Positions 8,897 to 21,454 are shown, counted from the first letter of the stretch. The stretch is DNA of 42,421 nt from Clostridia bacterium (GCA_009929615.1 SAAB01000026.1:1-42421); one strand, 5' to 3'. A program made the numbers and translations. The notes: a model not told the origin generated them from the letters alone.

Positions 8897-9646
8897 TTAA
8901 ATTTCAAATACTTCTCCCTCATAAGAAATCATCTTTACTTTTTCCTTATAAGGTTCTGCAATATTTTCATTTTTTAAATTCTCTATAAGTTTATAATTTT
9001 TCCAGAAATGCATTGGAAATACAATATCAGCATCCGCTGTTGTCATAAACTCATTAAATCCCCACCAGTAATGTTCTTCCTGCCTTGGATCTAAAACAAC
9101 AAAAGCCATATCAAAATGACGATTCTTAATCTTAGCCATTTCTTTTTTGTATTCTGCTTCCCGTCGCTTTTCCTCGCTGTCCTCATCACCAATCCAGGAC
9201 CACCAGTGTAAATCTCCGGCAAAGTAAATACTTTTTCCTGCATATTCAATAATAAAAGCAACACCTTCGTCTGTGGATTTTAATGTTTCAATCATCATAT
9301 CCCTTAACCCGCCAGAGGTTTTAGAAATTCCGCGATTATCCACATTTAAATAAATTTTCTTATCCTCATCCACAAAAATCGTTGATTGTCCACCTGTCCC
9401 AATGCGTACGGCAAAGCTCAGACTCTGCCGTACATCACTTGAAATTACATAGGTTACATGAGAATCATAATCTGCATACTTATAAATATCCGGATTAAAA
9501 TGGTCTCCATGATTATGACTTACAAAGAATATAATTCGCTTATCTTTATCAAATTCCGGTAATTCACCTTTATAATAATCAAAGATAAGAATACAATCTT
9601 CCAACTCTACAATAAAACAACTATGATGAATATAAGTTACTTTCAT
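8897..9646 (-). CDS. MBL-fold metal-dependent hydrolase (UlaG-like)
   Basis: This 249-residue cytosolic protein belongs to the metallo-beta-lactamase superfamily. The metal site motif HNHGDH is at residues 44-49. Further likely ligands are in [11 protein letters not shown] (Asp/His) and near the C-terminus in FPMHFWKN. The short length and lack of extra domains suit the UlaG-like lactonase/phosphodiesterase branch; the substrate is unknown. Its ATG overlaps the gyrA stop by 4 nt (ATGA), so it is translationally coupled to gyrA at the end of the dnaN-gyrA cluster. The function may have nothing to do with gyrase. Confidence 0.85.
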   Translation of the reverse strand: MKVTYIHHSCFIVELEDCILIFDYYKGELPEFDKDKRIIFFVSHNHGDHFNPDIYKYADYDSHVTYVISSDVRQSLSFAVRIGTGGQSTIFVDEDKKIYLNVDNRGISKTSGGLRDMMIETLKSTDEGVAFIIEYAGKSIYFAGDLHWWSWIGDEDSEEKRREAEYKKEMAKIKNRHFDMAFVVLDPRQEEHYWWGFNEFMTTADADIVFPMHFWKNYKLIENLKNENIAEPYKEKVKMISYEGEVFEI

Positions 9647-12165
9647 TCAATATCTCCGGATTCTTCAGAATCTTCCGTTTCTTCTACATCTAATTCCTGC
9701 AATTCATCTGGGGCTGTTTCTCTGACTTTCGCAATACTTGCTACTCTGATATTGTTTTCTACATCAATATCCATCAGTTTCACACCAGACGTATAACGTC
9801 CGATTTTTGAAATATGCTCAACTGTCATTCGAATAATAATACCGCCTGAAGTAATCAGCATAATTTCATGTCCATCATTGACTGCCTTAGCACCAACAAC
9901 ATTACCTGTTTTTTCTGTAATATTGTAGCAAAGGACACCTTTACCACCTCTGTTTTGAGAATTAAACTCATCTAATGAAGTTCTCTTACCCATACCGTTT
10001 TCAGAAGCGATAAGTAATGAATCACCCTGTGTATCCAGCTGCATAGCAACGATTTCATCATCCACACCCAATGTCATACCGATGACACCCATAGAAGTAC
10101 GTCCTGTAGGGCGAACATTTTGTTCATTAAACCGGATACATTTTCCATGTTTTGTTACAAGGAAAATATCATTGTCATTATTTGTTGTTTTAACTTCGAT
10201 TAATTCATCATCCTCTTTCAGAGTAATTGAAATAATACCTGTTTTACGGATATGAGCATAATCTTTAATTGAAGTTTTCTTTACAATACCTTTTTTTGTT
10301 GCCATAAAGAGGTACATATCCTGTTCAAAATCATGAATTGGTATCATTGCTGTAATCTTCTCTCCTGGTTCCAATTGAAGAAGATTAACAATGGCTGTTC
10401 CTCTTGCAATCCTTGAAGATTCAGGAATCTGATAAGCTTTCAAACGATAAGCTTTTCCTTTATTTGTAAAGAACATAATGAAGTGATGCGTACTTGTCAT
10501 CAGTAAATCTTCAATATAGTCTTCATCCAGAGTAGACATACCTTTAATACCTTTACCACCACGGTTCTGACTTCTGAAATTATCAACAGTCATTCTCTTA
10601 ATATAACCTAATTTTGTCATGGCAATAATGGTATTTTCTTTTTTAATTAAGTCTTCGATGGTAATTTCATCATCATCAATACCTATGGCCGTTCTACGTT
10701 CATCACCATATTTATTACGAATAACTGTAATCTCATCTTTAATAACACTCAGAAGTTTTTTCTTATCCGCAAGAATTGCTTTCAATTCGCTAATTTTAGC
10801 TTCCAGTTCTGAATATTCATTTTCAAGCTTCTCTCTCTCTAAACCGGTTAAAGCTCGAAGACGCATATCAACAATCGCCTGAGCCTGTACTTCTGTTAAT
10901 CCAAAACTCTGAATTAATTTTTCTTTAGCTTCAGCCACATTTTTAGAGGAACGAATAATATGAATAACTTCATCGATATTATCAAGTGCGATAATTAAGC
11001 CTTCTAAAATATGTGCCCGTTCTTCAGCTTTATTCAATTCATACTGAGAACGACGTGTAATAACCTCTTCCTGATGTCTGAGATATAACTCTAAAATCTG
11101 TTTCAGATTTAAAATCATAGGCTCATTATTTACCAGTGCAAGCATAATAACACCAAAAGTATCCTGAAGCTGTGTATGTTTGTACAAATGATTTAATACG
11201 ATATTTGGATTTGCATCTTTCTTTAATTCAATAACAACCCGCATACCTTCACGGCTGGATTCATCTCTTAAATCAGAAATACCATCAACCTTTTTATCAC
11301 GTACAAGTTCTGCTATTTTTTCAATTAACTTAGCTTTATTAACCATATATGGAAGTTCTGTAACAACGATTCTCTGTCGTCCATTTCCCATTGGTTCTAT
11401 CTCTGTAACCGCACGAACTTTAATCTTACCCCGGCCTGTGCGATACGCCTGATTAATCCCGCTTCTTCCAAGAATAACTGCTCCTGTAGGAAAATCCGGT
11501 CCTTTAACAATATCTAAAATCTCGTCAACTTCTGTATCCCTGTCCTCTTCAATACGATTATCAATAATCTTAAGAACACCATCTATAGTTTCTCTAAGAT
11601 TATGAGGTGGAATATTCGTTGCCATACCTACGGCAATACCTGTTGTTCCATTTACCAAAAGATTTGGATATCTTGCTGGCAGAACTGCAGGTTCTCTCTC
11701 AGTTTCATCAAAGTTCGGAATAAAATCTACTGTATCTTTGTTGATATCAGCCGTCATCTCCATGGAAATTTTACTCAGACGGGCTTCTGTATATCGCATA
11801 GCCGCTGCACCATCACCATCGACGGAACCAAAATTTCCGTGGCCATCAACCAATGGATAACGTGTTGACCATTCCTGAGCCAAGTTAACTAAGGCTCCAT
11901 AGATTGAAGAATCACCATGAGGGTGATATTTACCCATGGTATCACCGACAATACGTGCACATTTACGATGTGGTTTGTCAGGTCCATTATTCAATTCAAT
12001 CATTGCATACAATATACGTCTTTGTACAGGTTTTAAACCATCTCTTACATCCGGTAATGCTCTGGAGGCGATAACGCTCATGGCATAATCGATGTAAGAC
12101 CGTTCCATTGTTTTTTGAAGGTCCACTTCATGAACCTTATCAAAAACATTACTTAAATCGTCCAT
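9643..12165 (-). CDS. gyrA: DNA gyrase subunit A
   Basis: This is the breakage-reunion subunit of gyrase, 840 residues. Tyr125 in [10 protein letters not shown] is the DNA-cleaving tyrosine, three residues on from E. coli Tyr122. The quinolone-determining region is [13 protein letters not shown]: Ser86 matches E. coli Ser83, while Gly90 stands where E. coli has Asp87. The C-terminal beta-pinwheel carries a GyrA-box-like QNRGGKG (seen twice, near 535 and 740), which wraps DNA and supports negative supercoiling. The tail is acidic. It lies 19 nt downstream of gyrB in the same operon; together they form the A2B2 enzyme. Confidence 0.98.
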   Translation of the reverse strand: MDDLSNVFDKVHEVDLQKTMERSYIDYAMSVIASRALPDVRDGLKPVQRRILYAMIELNNGPDKPHRKCARIVGDTMGKYHPHGDSSIYGALVNLAQEWSTRYPLVDGHGNFGSVDGDGAAAMRYTEARLSKISMEMTADINKDTVDFIPNFDETEREPAVLPARYPNLLVNGTTGIAVGMATNIPPHNLRETIDGVLKIIDNRIEEDRDTEVDEILDIVKGPDFPTGAVILGRSGINQAYRTGRGKIKVRAVTEIEPMGNGRQRIVVTELPYMVNKAKLIEKIAELVRDKKVDGISDLRDESSREGMRVVIELKKDANPNIVLNHLYKHTQLQDTFGVIMLALVNNEPMILNLKQILELYLRHQEEVITRRSQYELNKAEERAHILEGLIIALDNIDEVIHIIRSSKNVAEAKEKLIQSFGLTEVQAQAIVDMRLRALTGLEREKLENEYSELEAKISELKAILADKKKLLSVIKDEITVIRNKYGDERRTAIGIDDDEITIEDLIKKENTIIAMTKLGYIKRMTVDNFRSQNRGGKGIKGMSTLDEDYIEDLLMTSTHHFIMFFTNKGKAYRLKAYQIPESSRIARGTAIVNLLQLEPGEKITAMIPIHDFEQDMYLFMATKKGIVKKTSIKDYAHIRKTGIISITLKEDDELIEVKTTNNDNDIFLVTKHGKCIRFNEQNVRPTGRTSMGVIGMTLGVDDEIVAMQLDTQGDSLLIASENGMGKRTSLDEFNSQNRGGKGVLCYNITEKTGNVVGAKAVNDGHEIMLITSGGIIIRMTVEHISKIGRYTSGVKLMDIDVENNIRVASIAKVRETAPDELQELDVEETEDSEESGDIE

Positions 12166-12184
12166 TTATTATTTCCTCCATTTA

Positions 12185-15191
<3,007 letters not shown>

Positions 15192-15213
15192 ATTTTACAC
15201 TACCTTTGATGTA

Positions 15214-15423
15214 CTATTTTTCAATCTTGATTGTGTTTTCACCAAAGGTCACGATATCGCCGTCATGAAGCTTCTTGCCTCTTTGATATTCAACTTCTCC
15301 ATTAACGCTAACCTGGCCTTCTTTAATAACAATCTTTGATTCCAGGCCGGAATCTACGAAACCGGCTGCTTTTAGAGCCTGACCAAGTTTTATATATTCA
15401 TCTCTTAATTTTATAATTTCCAT
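15214..15423 (-). CDS. yaaA: Small S4-domain RNA-binding protein (YaaA/RlbA type)
   Basis: This 69-residue protein consists of a single S4 domain: LGQALKAAGFVDSGLESK, then an ...VSVNGEVEYQRGKKLHDGDIV segment typical of S4 RNA-binding loops. It is basic and cytosolic. In Bacillus the equivalent gene sits in the same place between dnaN and recF; it is thought to act on ribosomes or rRNA, but its exact role is not settled. The AGGAGG-like site just upstream and the 8-nt gap from dnaN indicate co-transcription. Confidence 0.93.
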   Translation of the reverse strand: MEIIKLRDEYIKLGQALKAAGFVDSGLESKIVIKEGQVSVNGEVEYQRGKKLHDGDIVTFGENTIKIEK

Positions 15424-15431
15424 GATTCCTC

Positions 15432-16541
15432 CTATACACCCGGATTAAAATTTACCGGAAGAATCAGGTAAATATAGTTCTGCTCTTCATCCCGGATAAA
15501 ACAAGGAGCTTTTGGATTAATCATATAAACATCAATATTTTCATCATCAATAACACGTAAAGCATCCAGGATAAATTTAGGATTAAAACCAATCATTAAA
15601 TCTTTACCTGTCTTGATAATATCAATATCTTCATTCATGGAACCGATAAAAGAATTAATCTTTAATTCAACCGAATCATCAAGTATATTCATGATAATAG
15701 GTTTCTTATCTCCTTCTTTGACCAGTAAGGACGCTCTTTCAATACAACTCTGTAATTCTTTTTTATTGATACTTACTTTTGTTTCATAATCACTGGAAAG
15801 CATCTGTTCAATACGGAAATATTCGCCTTCAATTAATCTTGAAACAACAACGGTATTTTCAAATTCAAATACAATATGACGGCTGGTAAAGAAAATGTGA
15901 ACATCATCTTCAATACCTCCGGTTAAAATTTTACTGATTTCATTTAATGTTTTTCCCGGAACCACAACTTTGATATGATCATATTCTTCTTTTAATTCGA
16001 TTTTACGAATAGAAATACGATGGCCATCTAAGGATACCACTTTTAATTCACTACCATTGATTTCAAAAAGTTCTCCTGTCATTAACCGGTTATTTTCATT
16101 ATCTGCAATTGAAAAAATGGTTTGTCTTATAATTTCTTTTAAAGAAAATTGAGATAATACAACCATCTTATTTCTTTCTATTTCTGGAAGATATGAAAAA
16201 TCATCTCCTGATTTTCCAGCGATATTGAATTTGGCTTTTTCGCACTTAATCAAAGCACGGAAGGAATCATCTGTCTGAATCGTTACTTCACTATCAGGAA
16301 GCTTACGAATAATCTCAGCAAATAATTTTGCTTCCAGAGCAATTTTCCCTTTGTCTAAAATATCACCATTAATCTTAGTTTCAATACCAAGTTCCATGTC
16401 ATTAGCTGTAAGTTTAATATCACCCTCCGTTGTATCGATGAGAATACATTCGAGAATAGGCATCGTTGTTTTTGAAGGTACTGCCTTTAAAACTGTATTA
16501 ACACCTTGAAGTAATTCTGTTTTACTGCAAATAATTTTCAT
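15432..16541 (-). CDS. dnaN: DNA polymerase III sliding clamp, beta subunit
   Basis: This is the beta clamp of 369 residues: three repeated clamp domains encircle DNA and tether polymerase III, MutS and other partners through a hydrophobic pocket. The N-terminus MKIICSKTELLQGVNTVLKAVPSKTT and the LTANDMELGIE segment are diagnostic, and the C-terminus ends with the clamp-typical LPVNF. The start is ambiguous. I chose the ATG at 16541 because other clamps begin there; an in-frame TTG four codons upstream (16553) directly abuts the AGAAAGG site, too close to be used. It lies downstream of dnaA across the origin unwinding region. Confidence 0.97.
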   Translation of the reverse strand: MKIICSKTELLQGVNTVLKAVPSKTTMPILECILIDTTEGDIKLTANDMELGIETKINGDILDKGKIALEAKLFAEIIRKLPDSEVTIQTDDSFRALIKCEKAKFNIAGKSGDDFSYLPEIERNKMVVLSQFSLKEIIRQTIFSIADNENNRLMTGELFEINGSELKVVSLDGHRISIRKIELKEEYDHIKVVVPGKTLNEISKILTGGIEDDVHIFFTSRHIVFEFENTVVVSRLIEGEYFRIEQMLSSDYETKVSINKKELQSCIERASLLVKEGDKKPIIMNILDDSVELKINSFIGSMNEDIDIIKTGKDLMIGFNPKFILDALRVIDDENIDVYMINPKAPCFIRDEEQNYIYLILPVNFNPGV

Positions 16542-16601
16542 ATTCGAATTCAACCTTTCTTTGACTGAAAAAATAATTGTGAATAATTTCCGATCAGCCG
16601 C

Positions 16602-16666
16602 ATATAAATATATAAATAATATTTTTATAGTAGTAGTAGTAGTAGGGGCTGTGGATATGTGGATAT
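16602..16666 (-). other. oriC: oriC basal unwinding site with six DnaA-trios
   Basis: Read on the minus strand, the order is two DnaA boxes ATATCCACA (16658-16666 and 16650-16658), a GC cluster (16646-16649), six perfect CTA trinucleotides (16645-16628, written TAG on the plus strand) and an AT-only-like stretch (16627-16602). Boxes, GC cluster, DnaA-trios, AT-rich DNA is the arrangement known from the Bacillus subtilis dnaA-dnaN gap, where DnaA passes from boxes to trios and opens the duplex. The location between dnaA and dnaN agrees. Strand choice predicts the helicase-loading side. Confidence 0.85.
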
Positions 16667-16751
16667 GCCACTTAATCCCTTATTTTCATTGAATTTTTCT
16701 GTTGGATAACTCTGTTAAAAGGTCATGGATAAAGGTGGGATAACTGCCATT

Positions 16752-16822
16752 TTATCCACATACATAAAATGTACAAAATGCTTTTTAAAATAACAAATTT
16801 GCTTATCCACTGCTTATCCACA
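16752..16822 (+). other. DnaA-box cluster beside the dnaA 3' end
   Basis: Consensus boxes TTATCCACA occur at 16752-16760 and 16814-16822, with a one-mismatch box TTATCCACT at 16803-16811. Together with the unwinding site this fills the 304-nt gap between dnaN and dnaA. Confidence 0.8.
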
Positions 16823-16845
16823 GGTTATTAACTTTCCTTCCACAA

Positions 16846-18198
16846 TTATGTTGGAGGGTTTATCTTCTTTATTAATATATCAATTGTATTTGATAAGGTT
16901 TCATCATTTTTTAATTCATCAGAAATCTTCTTCTCACCATGAATAATTGTTGTATGGTCTTTTTTTCCTAAGGAATTTCCAACTGCCTTCAAAGAGTCAG
17001 CGGTCATCTTACGGCAAAGATACATACATATCTGGCGGGGATAAGCTATTTCTTTATTTCTTTTTGTACTTTTAATATCTTCCGGAGCAATATTAAAATG
17101 TTCAGCTACTGTATCTATAATAAGGTCACAGGTTACAGGTCTCTTTTCTTCCGGAGATATAATATTCTGAAGAGCTTCTTTAGTAAGTTCAAAATCAATA
17201 GCACGTTTTCGAAGTCTTGAAAAGTTGTAAATTTGTTTTAAAGCACCTTCAAGTTCTCGAATACTGGATTTGATATTTGTAGAAATATAGTTAAGAGATT
17301 CATCATCCACTTCTATATTATCTAAATCTGCTCTTTTTTTCAAAATAGCCATACGTGTTTCATAATTAGGCGGCTGCATATCTACAGTTAATCCAGCCTT
17401 GAATCGCGTAATTAATCGATCTTCCAAACCATTAATATCTTTAGGTGGTTTATCAGAAGATATTACAATCTGTTTTTTTGTTTCATAAAGACTTGTAAAA
17501 GTATGGAAGAATTCTTCCTGAGTACTTTCTTTATTTACAATGAACTGGATATCATCAATAAGCAGCATATCTATATTTCTATATTTATTCTTAAAACGTT
17601 CAATCTGTTTATGCTGTATCGAATGGACAAGTTCATTGGTAAATTCTTCGGATGTTACATATATAATACGAAAATCCGGTGATTTTGATAAAACGTAATG
17701 TGCAATAGAATGAAGTAAATGGGTTTTACCAAGTCCGGCCCCTCCATAAATAAAAAGAGGATTCGCATAGATACCCGGGTCCTCGGCAACAGCTAATGCG
17801 GTTGCGTGAGCAATATCATTATTCTTCCCAACGACAAAGGTATCAAAGGTATATCTCGGATTTAGGTGTGCATTAATAAGTGCTGAAGTGTTCGACTCAG
17901 CACTGTTTTCATTATTTTTACTTTTTTCTGTTGTATCCGGGATGATAAACTGGACATCATATTCTGTTTCGAGTACTTCAGCTATAGTAATAATTAAAGG
18001 CATTCTATATTTTTTTGAAAACCAGTTTGTATCAAGGACGAGGTTTTCTTTTTCTATAGATATAGTAATCATATTGCCTTCAACTTTATATGGTTTGAAA
18101 TATTTGACCCAGGTGGTAAAAGCAACTTCACTGATGTCATTTTCTATTTTCATTTGTTCTAGGATGTCATTCCACTTTTCTTTTATTAAAGATAACAC
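16846..18198 (-). CDS. dnaA: Chromosomal replication initiator DnaA
   Basis: This 450-residue AAA+ initiator binds DnaA boxes, forms a filament on the origin and melts it. Domain I is at residues 1-85. A short polar linker (86-110) is followed by the AAA+ core with Walker A GGAGLGKTH (152-160) and Walker B LLIDDIQ (212-218), then the C-terminal helix-turn-helix with the signature LGKKDHTTIIHG. The chosen start is GTG at 18198, with AGGGGGA 6 nt upstream. An in-frame GTG nine codons earlier overlaps the ribosome site region and is rejected. The promoter is flanked by DnaA boxes, so the gene is probably autoregulated. Confidence 0.97.
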   Translation of the reverse strand: MLSLIKEKWNDILEQMKIENDISEVAFTTWVKYFKPYKVEGNMITISIEKENLVLDTNWFSKKYRMPLIITIAEVLETEYDVQFIIPDTTEKSKNNENSAESNTSALINAHLNPRYTFDTFVVGKNNDIAHATALAVAEDPGIYANPLFIYGGAGLGKTHLLHSIAHYVLSKSPDFRIIYVTSEEFTNELVHSIQHKQIERFKNKYRNIDMLLIDDIQFIVNKESTQEEFFHTFTSLYETKKQIVISSDKPPKDINGLEDRLITRFKAGLTVDMQPPNYETRMAILKKRADLDNIEVDDESLNYISTNIKSSIRELEGALKQIYNFSRLRKRAIDFELTKEALQNIISPEEKRPVTCDLIIDTVAEHFNIAPEDIKSTKRNKEIAYPRQICMYLCRKMTADSLKAVGNSLGKKDHTTIIHGEKKISDELKNDETLSNTIDILIKKINPPT

Positions 18199-18231
18199 AA
18201 TATTTCCCCCTGAGTATAAATTCACATTTAT

Positions 18232-18260
18232 ATTTTATAATAAAAACGGTGAGATATCAA
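18232..18260 (-). promoter_or_regulatory. dnaA promoter
   Basis: On the minus strand TTGATA (18255-18260) and TAAAAT (18232-18237) have a 17-bp spacer. Two DnaA boxes lie immediately upstream of the -35 box, which fits DnaA controlling its own synthesis. Confidence 0.65.
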
Positions 18261-18269
18261 CAGCAAAAT

Positions 18270-18518
18270 TGTGGATAAGTGTGTGGATAAAAATAAAGTA
18301 CAAATTAACATAAAATGGATTTTATGGGGGATTATTATGTTAATGTTGATAAAATGATGGTCACATAATCACATTATTAACATGGATTTTTCCGCAAAAA
18401 TTGTAAAAAAAGAGTGAAAAGGGCTAAATTATACACACTTATCCACAAGTTATACACATTATGTGGATAGAATTATGTAAATGTGGGGATAATCCTGTTG
18501 ATAAAAAAGTTATCCACA
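18270..18518. other. Second oriC DnaA-box cluster (dnaA-rpmH gap)
   Basis: Perfect boxes TGTGGATAA are at 18270-18278 and 18282-18290, and perfect TTATCCACA at 18439-18447 and 18510-18518. Near matches are TTATACACA (18429-18437 and 18450-18458) and TGTGGATAG (18462-18470). The 425-nt gap between dnaA and rpmH holds these boxes, the two divergent promoters and AT-rich DNA. This bipartite arrangement around dnaA is known from Bacillus. Confidence 0.85.
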
Positions 18519-18544
18519 ATTATAAAAAAAAGGGAATCTTTTGC

Positions 18545-18573
18545 TTGACGTTAATTAGTGAAATGACTATAAT
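18545..18573 (+). promoter_or_regulatory. rpmH promoter
   Basis: TTGACG (18545-18550) and TATAAT (18568-18573) are 17 bp apart, a near-consensus sigma-A promoter. The expected start is near 18580. The nearest perfect DnaA box ends 27 bp before the -35. Confidence 0.85.
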
Positions 18574-18623
18574 AGAGTAGATATTTTATCTTTTTTTCAC
18601 AATACAGAAGGAGGTGTTTTATA

Positions 18624-18758
18624 ATGAAAATGACATTCCAGCCTAAAAAGAGACAGAGAAGTAAAGTTCATGGTTTCAGAAAGAGAATGAGCACTGCTAA
18701 TGGTAGAAAAGTAATAGCAGCAAGAAGAGCTAAAGGTAGAAATAAATTAACAGCTTAG
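18624..18758 (+). CDS. rpmH: 50S ribosomal protein L34
   Basis: This 44-residue, very basic protein begins [18 protein letters not shown] and continues [21 protein letters not shown], the invariant L34 pattern. It is a component of the large ribosomal subunit. An AAGGAGG site lies upstream of the ATG. It is the first gene to the right of the origin. Its stop codon is inside the hairpin that follows. Confidence 0.98.
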   Translation: MKMTFQPKKRQRSKVHGFRKRMSTANGRKVIAARRAKGRNKLTA

Positions 18759-18780
18759 GCCGCAGTTATGTGGCCTTTTT
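18757..18780 (+). terminator. Terminator overlapping the rpmH stop codon
   Basis: AGGCCGCA pairs with TGTGGCCT (8 bp including one G-U) around a GTTA loop, followed by five T. The stem begins within the TAG stop, so a terminating ribosome should delay folding. It probably reduces transcription from rpmH into rnpA, giving more L34 than RnpA. Confidence 0.8.
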
Positions 18781-18846
18781 CTTTAGGTAAATTACCTATT
18801 GCACAGGTTGTGCAAGTCTGAAGGACATGATGGAAAGGAGTGCCCC

Positions 18847-19203
18847 ATGGGTATGAAATTTTCAGAGTCTTTAAAGAAGAATCAGCAATTTAGAACCGTT
18901 TATGAACAGGGGATATCCTATGCCAATCGATACCTGGTTGTATATGGGTTAGAAAACGGTTTAAAGAGAAATCGTTTAGGGATTTCCGTTAGTAAAAAGG
19001 TAGGGAACAGTATTGTAAGACATCATCTGGCACGTTTAATACGGGAAAATTACCGATTAAGCGAAGATTTATACAGAGAAGGTTTTGATATTGTAGTTAT
19101 TGCCAGAGTTTCTGCAAAAAAAGCGGATTATCATAACATTGGAAAAAGTCTCATCCAGTTGTCAACAAAACTTGGATTATTGAAGAATAGAGAGATGGAA
19201 TGA
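18847..19203 (+). CDS. rnpA: Ribonuclease P protein component
   Basis: This 118-residue basic protein is the protein cofactor of RNase P, which trims tRNA 5' ends. The family core is [24 protein letters not shown] (signature region around residues 46-69). The start ATG at 18847 has AAAGGAG 6 nt upstream; the longer in-frame extension begins in the terminator region and is rejected, and a second ATG two codons later is possible. The stop overlaps the yidD start by 4 nt. Confidence 0.95.
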   Translation: MGMKFSESLKKNQQFRTVYEQGISYANRYLVVYGLENGLKRNRLGISVSKKVGNSIVRHHLARLIRENYRLSEDLYREGFDIVVIARVSAKKADYHNIGKSLIQLSTKLGLLKNREME

Positions 19204-19409
19204 AAAGAATACTAATTGGATGTGTTCGTTTTTACAGAAAATATATTTCTCCATATAAAAAGCCATGTTGTATTTATGTACCAACATGCTCTCAATATGC
19301 TATAGAAGCATTAGAAAAATATGGAGCTATTAAAGGAAGCTATCTAGCTATACGAAGAATATTGCGGTGTCATCCCTTTCATAAGGGTGGGTATGACCCA
19401 GTTCCCTGA
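19200..19409 (+). CDS. yidD: Membrane protein insertion efficiency factor YidD
   Basis: This 69-residue, Cys-rich, basic protein has the family core [32 protein letters not shown] and [14 protein letters not shown]. It is membrane-associated through an amphipathic N-terminal helix and assists YidC/Sec insertion. Coupled to rnpA by an ATGA overlap and 20 nt before yidC, the standard order. Confidence 0.97.
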   Translation: MKRILIGCVRFYRKYISPYKKPCCIYVPTCSQYAIEALEKYGAIKGSYLAIRRILRCHPFHKGGYDPVP

Positions 19410-19429
19410 ATTAAGGAGGAAATTAGAAC

Positions 19430-20698
19430 ATGGATATAGTTGTTCTTTCAAGAGTAGGAGGTATTCTAGGACCTTTTGCATGGATATTAGGTCTAATCAT
19501 GAATTACATTTATGAATTCTTAGATTTTGTGGGAATACCAAATGTTGCCTTGGCGATTATTTTATTTACATTAATCACCAACCTTTTAATGCTGCCATTA
19601 ACTATTAAACAGCAGAGATATACCAGGGTATCATCTATTGTGACACCCGAGATACAGAAAATTAATAAGAAATATAAAGGAAAAACCGACGAACTTTCTC
19701 AGCGCCGTATGCAAGCTGAAACGATGGAAGTTTATCAGAAATACGGTGCTAGCCCAACTTCAGGATGTCTGCCTGTATTGATTTCTTTCCCTATTTTGTT
19801 AGCTCTGTACCGAATTATTTATAATATTCCGTCTTATGTTAATTCAATTCATACAATGTTTATGACAATGGCTGAACCAATAAGCAAGGTTGCCAATGGA
19901 TCAGACATTATGACTCAGCTTATGAGTGATTTGAATATCAGAGTCAGTGGTTTTGACTTTACAAATATTGAAAAGATTATTGATGCTTTAAATAATGTTA
20001 AAACAACAAATTGGGATGCTGTTGCTACTGCTTTTTCAGCACACCCGGATGTTGTGAATAACATTAACAGCATTAAAGATACAATTATTAGCATTAATAC
20101 AATCCCAGGTGGATTAAATGTTATGGATGCACCCGTTCATTTCAGCCAGGGAATGGCAGGAATTTTTCCGGGAATTTTAATTCCTATTCTAGCTGGTCTT
20201 ACACAGTTTCTCAGTCTTAAAATTACATCTGGAAACCAGCCAAAACAGGCTCCGGGACAGGAAAACAGTATGGCTTCTTCAATGAAGATGATGAATACAA
20301 TTATGCCATTGTTCTCAGTGTGGATTTGTATTTCTTTACCAGCCGGTGTTGGCCTTTACTGGGTATTTAACTCTGTATTCCGTACTTTAGGTATTGTTAT
20401 TGTAAATAAATTCTTTAATACAAAAGATCTTGAAGAACTGGCAGCTGAACAGCAGGAAAAAATTGCTGAAAGAAAAGGCAAACCTTCATTTGCGGATAAG
20501 ATGTTGAATGCCGGTGCTGCTGCATCAGAAAACAACGGAAGTCGTCCAAAATCAATGAGTGAAATTGCGAAAGCTAATCGTTCAAAACAGGGATATACAC
20601 CTAAGAGCTATACACCTGAAGATGGAGATAAGCCTGTGGATTCCAATAGTATTTCATCAATTGCCCACATGTTGGATCAAAGTAAAAAAGATGATTAA
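19430..20698 (+). CDS. yidC: Membrane protein insertase YidC/OxaA
   Basis: This 422-residue insertase places membrane proteins into the bilayer, with or without SecYEG. Hydrophobic segments lie at about 12-33, 40-60, 115-135, 240-262 and 280-325. The YidC core is recognisable in LFTLITNLLMLPLTIKQQ and YQKYGASPTSGCLPVLISFP. No lipobox is present at the N-terminus, unlike Bacillus SpoIIIJ. A 100-residue polar loop sits between the second and third core helices. The tail is long and basic, which is common where YidC also contacts ribosomes. The ribosome site AAGGAGG lies upstream of the ATG. Confidence 0.96.
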   Translation: MDIVVLSRVGGILGPFAWILGLIMNYIYEFLDFVGIPNVALAIILFTLITNLLMLPLTIKQQRYTRVSSIVTPEIQKINKKYKGKTDELSQRRMQAETMEVYQKYGASPTSGCLPVLISFPILLALYRIIYNIPSYVNSIHTMFMTMAEPISKVANGSDIMTQLMSDLNIRVSGFDFTNIEKIIDALNNVKTTNWDAVATAFSAHPDVVNNINSIKDTIISINTIPGGLNVMDAPVHFSQGMAGIFPGILIPILAGLTQFLSLKITSGNQPKQAPGQENSMASSMKMMNTIMPLFSVWICISLPAGVGLYWVFNSVFRTLGIVIVNKFFNTKDLEELAAEQQEKIAERKGKPSFADKMLNAGAAASENNGSRPKSMSEIAKANRSKQGYTPKSYTPEDGDKPVDSNSISSIAHMLDQSKKDD

Positions 20699-20728
20699 TT
20701 AGCCATTTTAGGATGGAGGGGAATAATA

Positions 20729-21412
20729 ATGGATTATATTGAAATATCGGGAAAAAGTGTAGATGATGCTATCACTAATGCATTATTAAAATTAGAAACA
20801 ACCAGCGATCAGATAGAATATGAAGTCATTGAAAAAGGAAGTTCAGGATTTCTGGGATTTATAGGAAAGCAGGATGCAGTTATTAAGGTTCGTAAAAAAA
20901 GTAATTTTTTAGATGATACATACGAATTTTTAGACAAATTATTCACAGCAATGAATATGAAAGTTGCATCTAAGATTGATTATAACGAAGAAAGCCGTAT
21001 AATGAATATTGATTTTTCAGGCGAAGAAATGGGTATACTCATTGGAAAAAGAGGACAAACATTAGATTCACTTCAGTATTTAATCAGTCTTGTTGTTAAT
21101 AAAGAAAGTGATTCTTATATTAAGGTTAAAGTGGATACAGAGGATTACAGAGAACGACGTAAAAAAACTTTAGAGAATCTTGCGAAAAACTTATCTTATA
21201 AAGTTAAAAGAACACGTCGTCCGGTAACACTTGAGCCAATGAATCCTTATGAAAGACGTATTATTCATTCAGCACTTCAGAATGACCGTTATGTTGAAAC
21301 TCACAGTGAAGGTGATGAGCCTTACCGTAAAGTAGTTATCACATTAAAAAAACGTGAGAATAGAGAATATCACAAGGATTATGATAAGAGCTATAAAGTA
21401 GAAAACGACTAA
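20729..21412 (+). CDS. jag: RNA-binding protein Jag/KhpB
   Basis: This 227-residue protein has three parts: a Jag-N domain (about 3-52, with GSSGFLGFIGKQDA), a KH domain with the GKRGQ loop (106-110) and an R3H domain with the Arg-x3-His motif in RRIIHSAL (177-184). In other Firmicutes it works with KhpA to bind RNA and affects cell division and shape. The neighbour order yidC-jag-mnmE is conserved. A GGAGGGG site precedes the ATG. Confidence 0.95.
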   Translation: MDYIEISGKSVDDAITNALLKLETTSDQIEYEVIEKGSSGFLGFIGKQDAVIKVRKKSNFLDDTYEFLDKLFTAMNMKVASKIDYNEESRIMNIDFSGEEMGILIGKRGQTLDSLQYLISLVVNKESDSYIKVKVDTEDYRERRKKTLENLAKNLSYKVKRTRRPVTLEPMNPYERRIIHSALQNDRYVETHSEGDEPYRKVVITLKKRENREYHKDYDKSYKVEND

Positions 21413-21417
21413 TTTTG

Positions 21418-21454
21418 ATTGCCCCCATCTTGGAAAAAGAAGGGGGCAATTTTT
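21418..21454 (+). terminator. Terminator between jag and mnmE
   Basis: A 9-bp perfect stem (ATTGCCCCC, 21418-21426, with GGGGGCAAT, 21442-21450) has a 15-nt loop and is followed by four more T. It overlaps an apparent upstream extension of the mnmE frame, which is a further reason to start mnmE at 21470. Confidence 0.8.

Noticed and set aside
16628-16645. TAG repeat as a simple microsatellite or CRISPR-like repeat
   Set aside because: Its position between the GC cluster with DnaA boxes and the AT-rich DNA explains it as DnaA-trios. No CRISPR array is present in the window.
17888-18313. 141-codon plus-strand frame over the dnaA 5' end
   Set aside because: It is antisense to dnaA and its promoter, with low-complexity Ile/Phe/Ser content and no plausible ribosome site.
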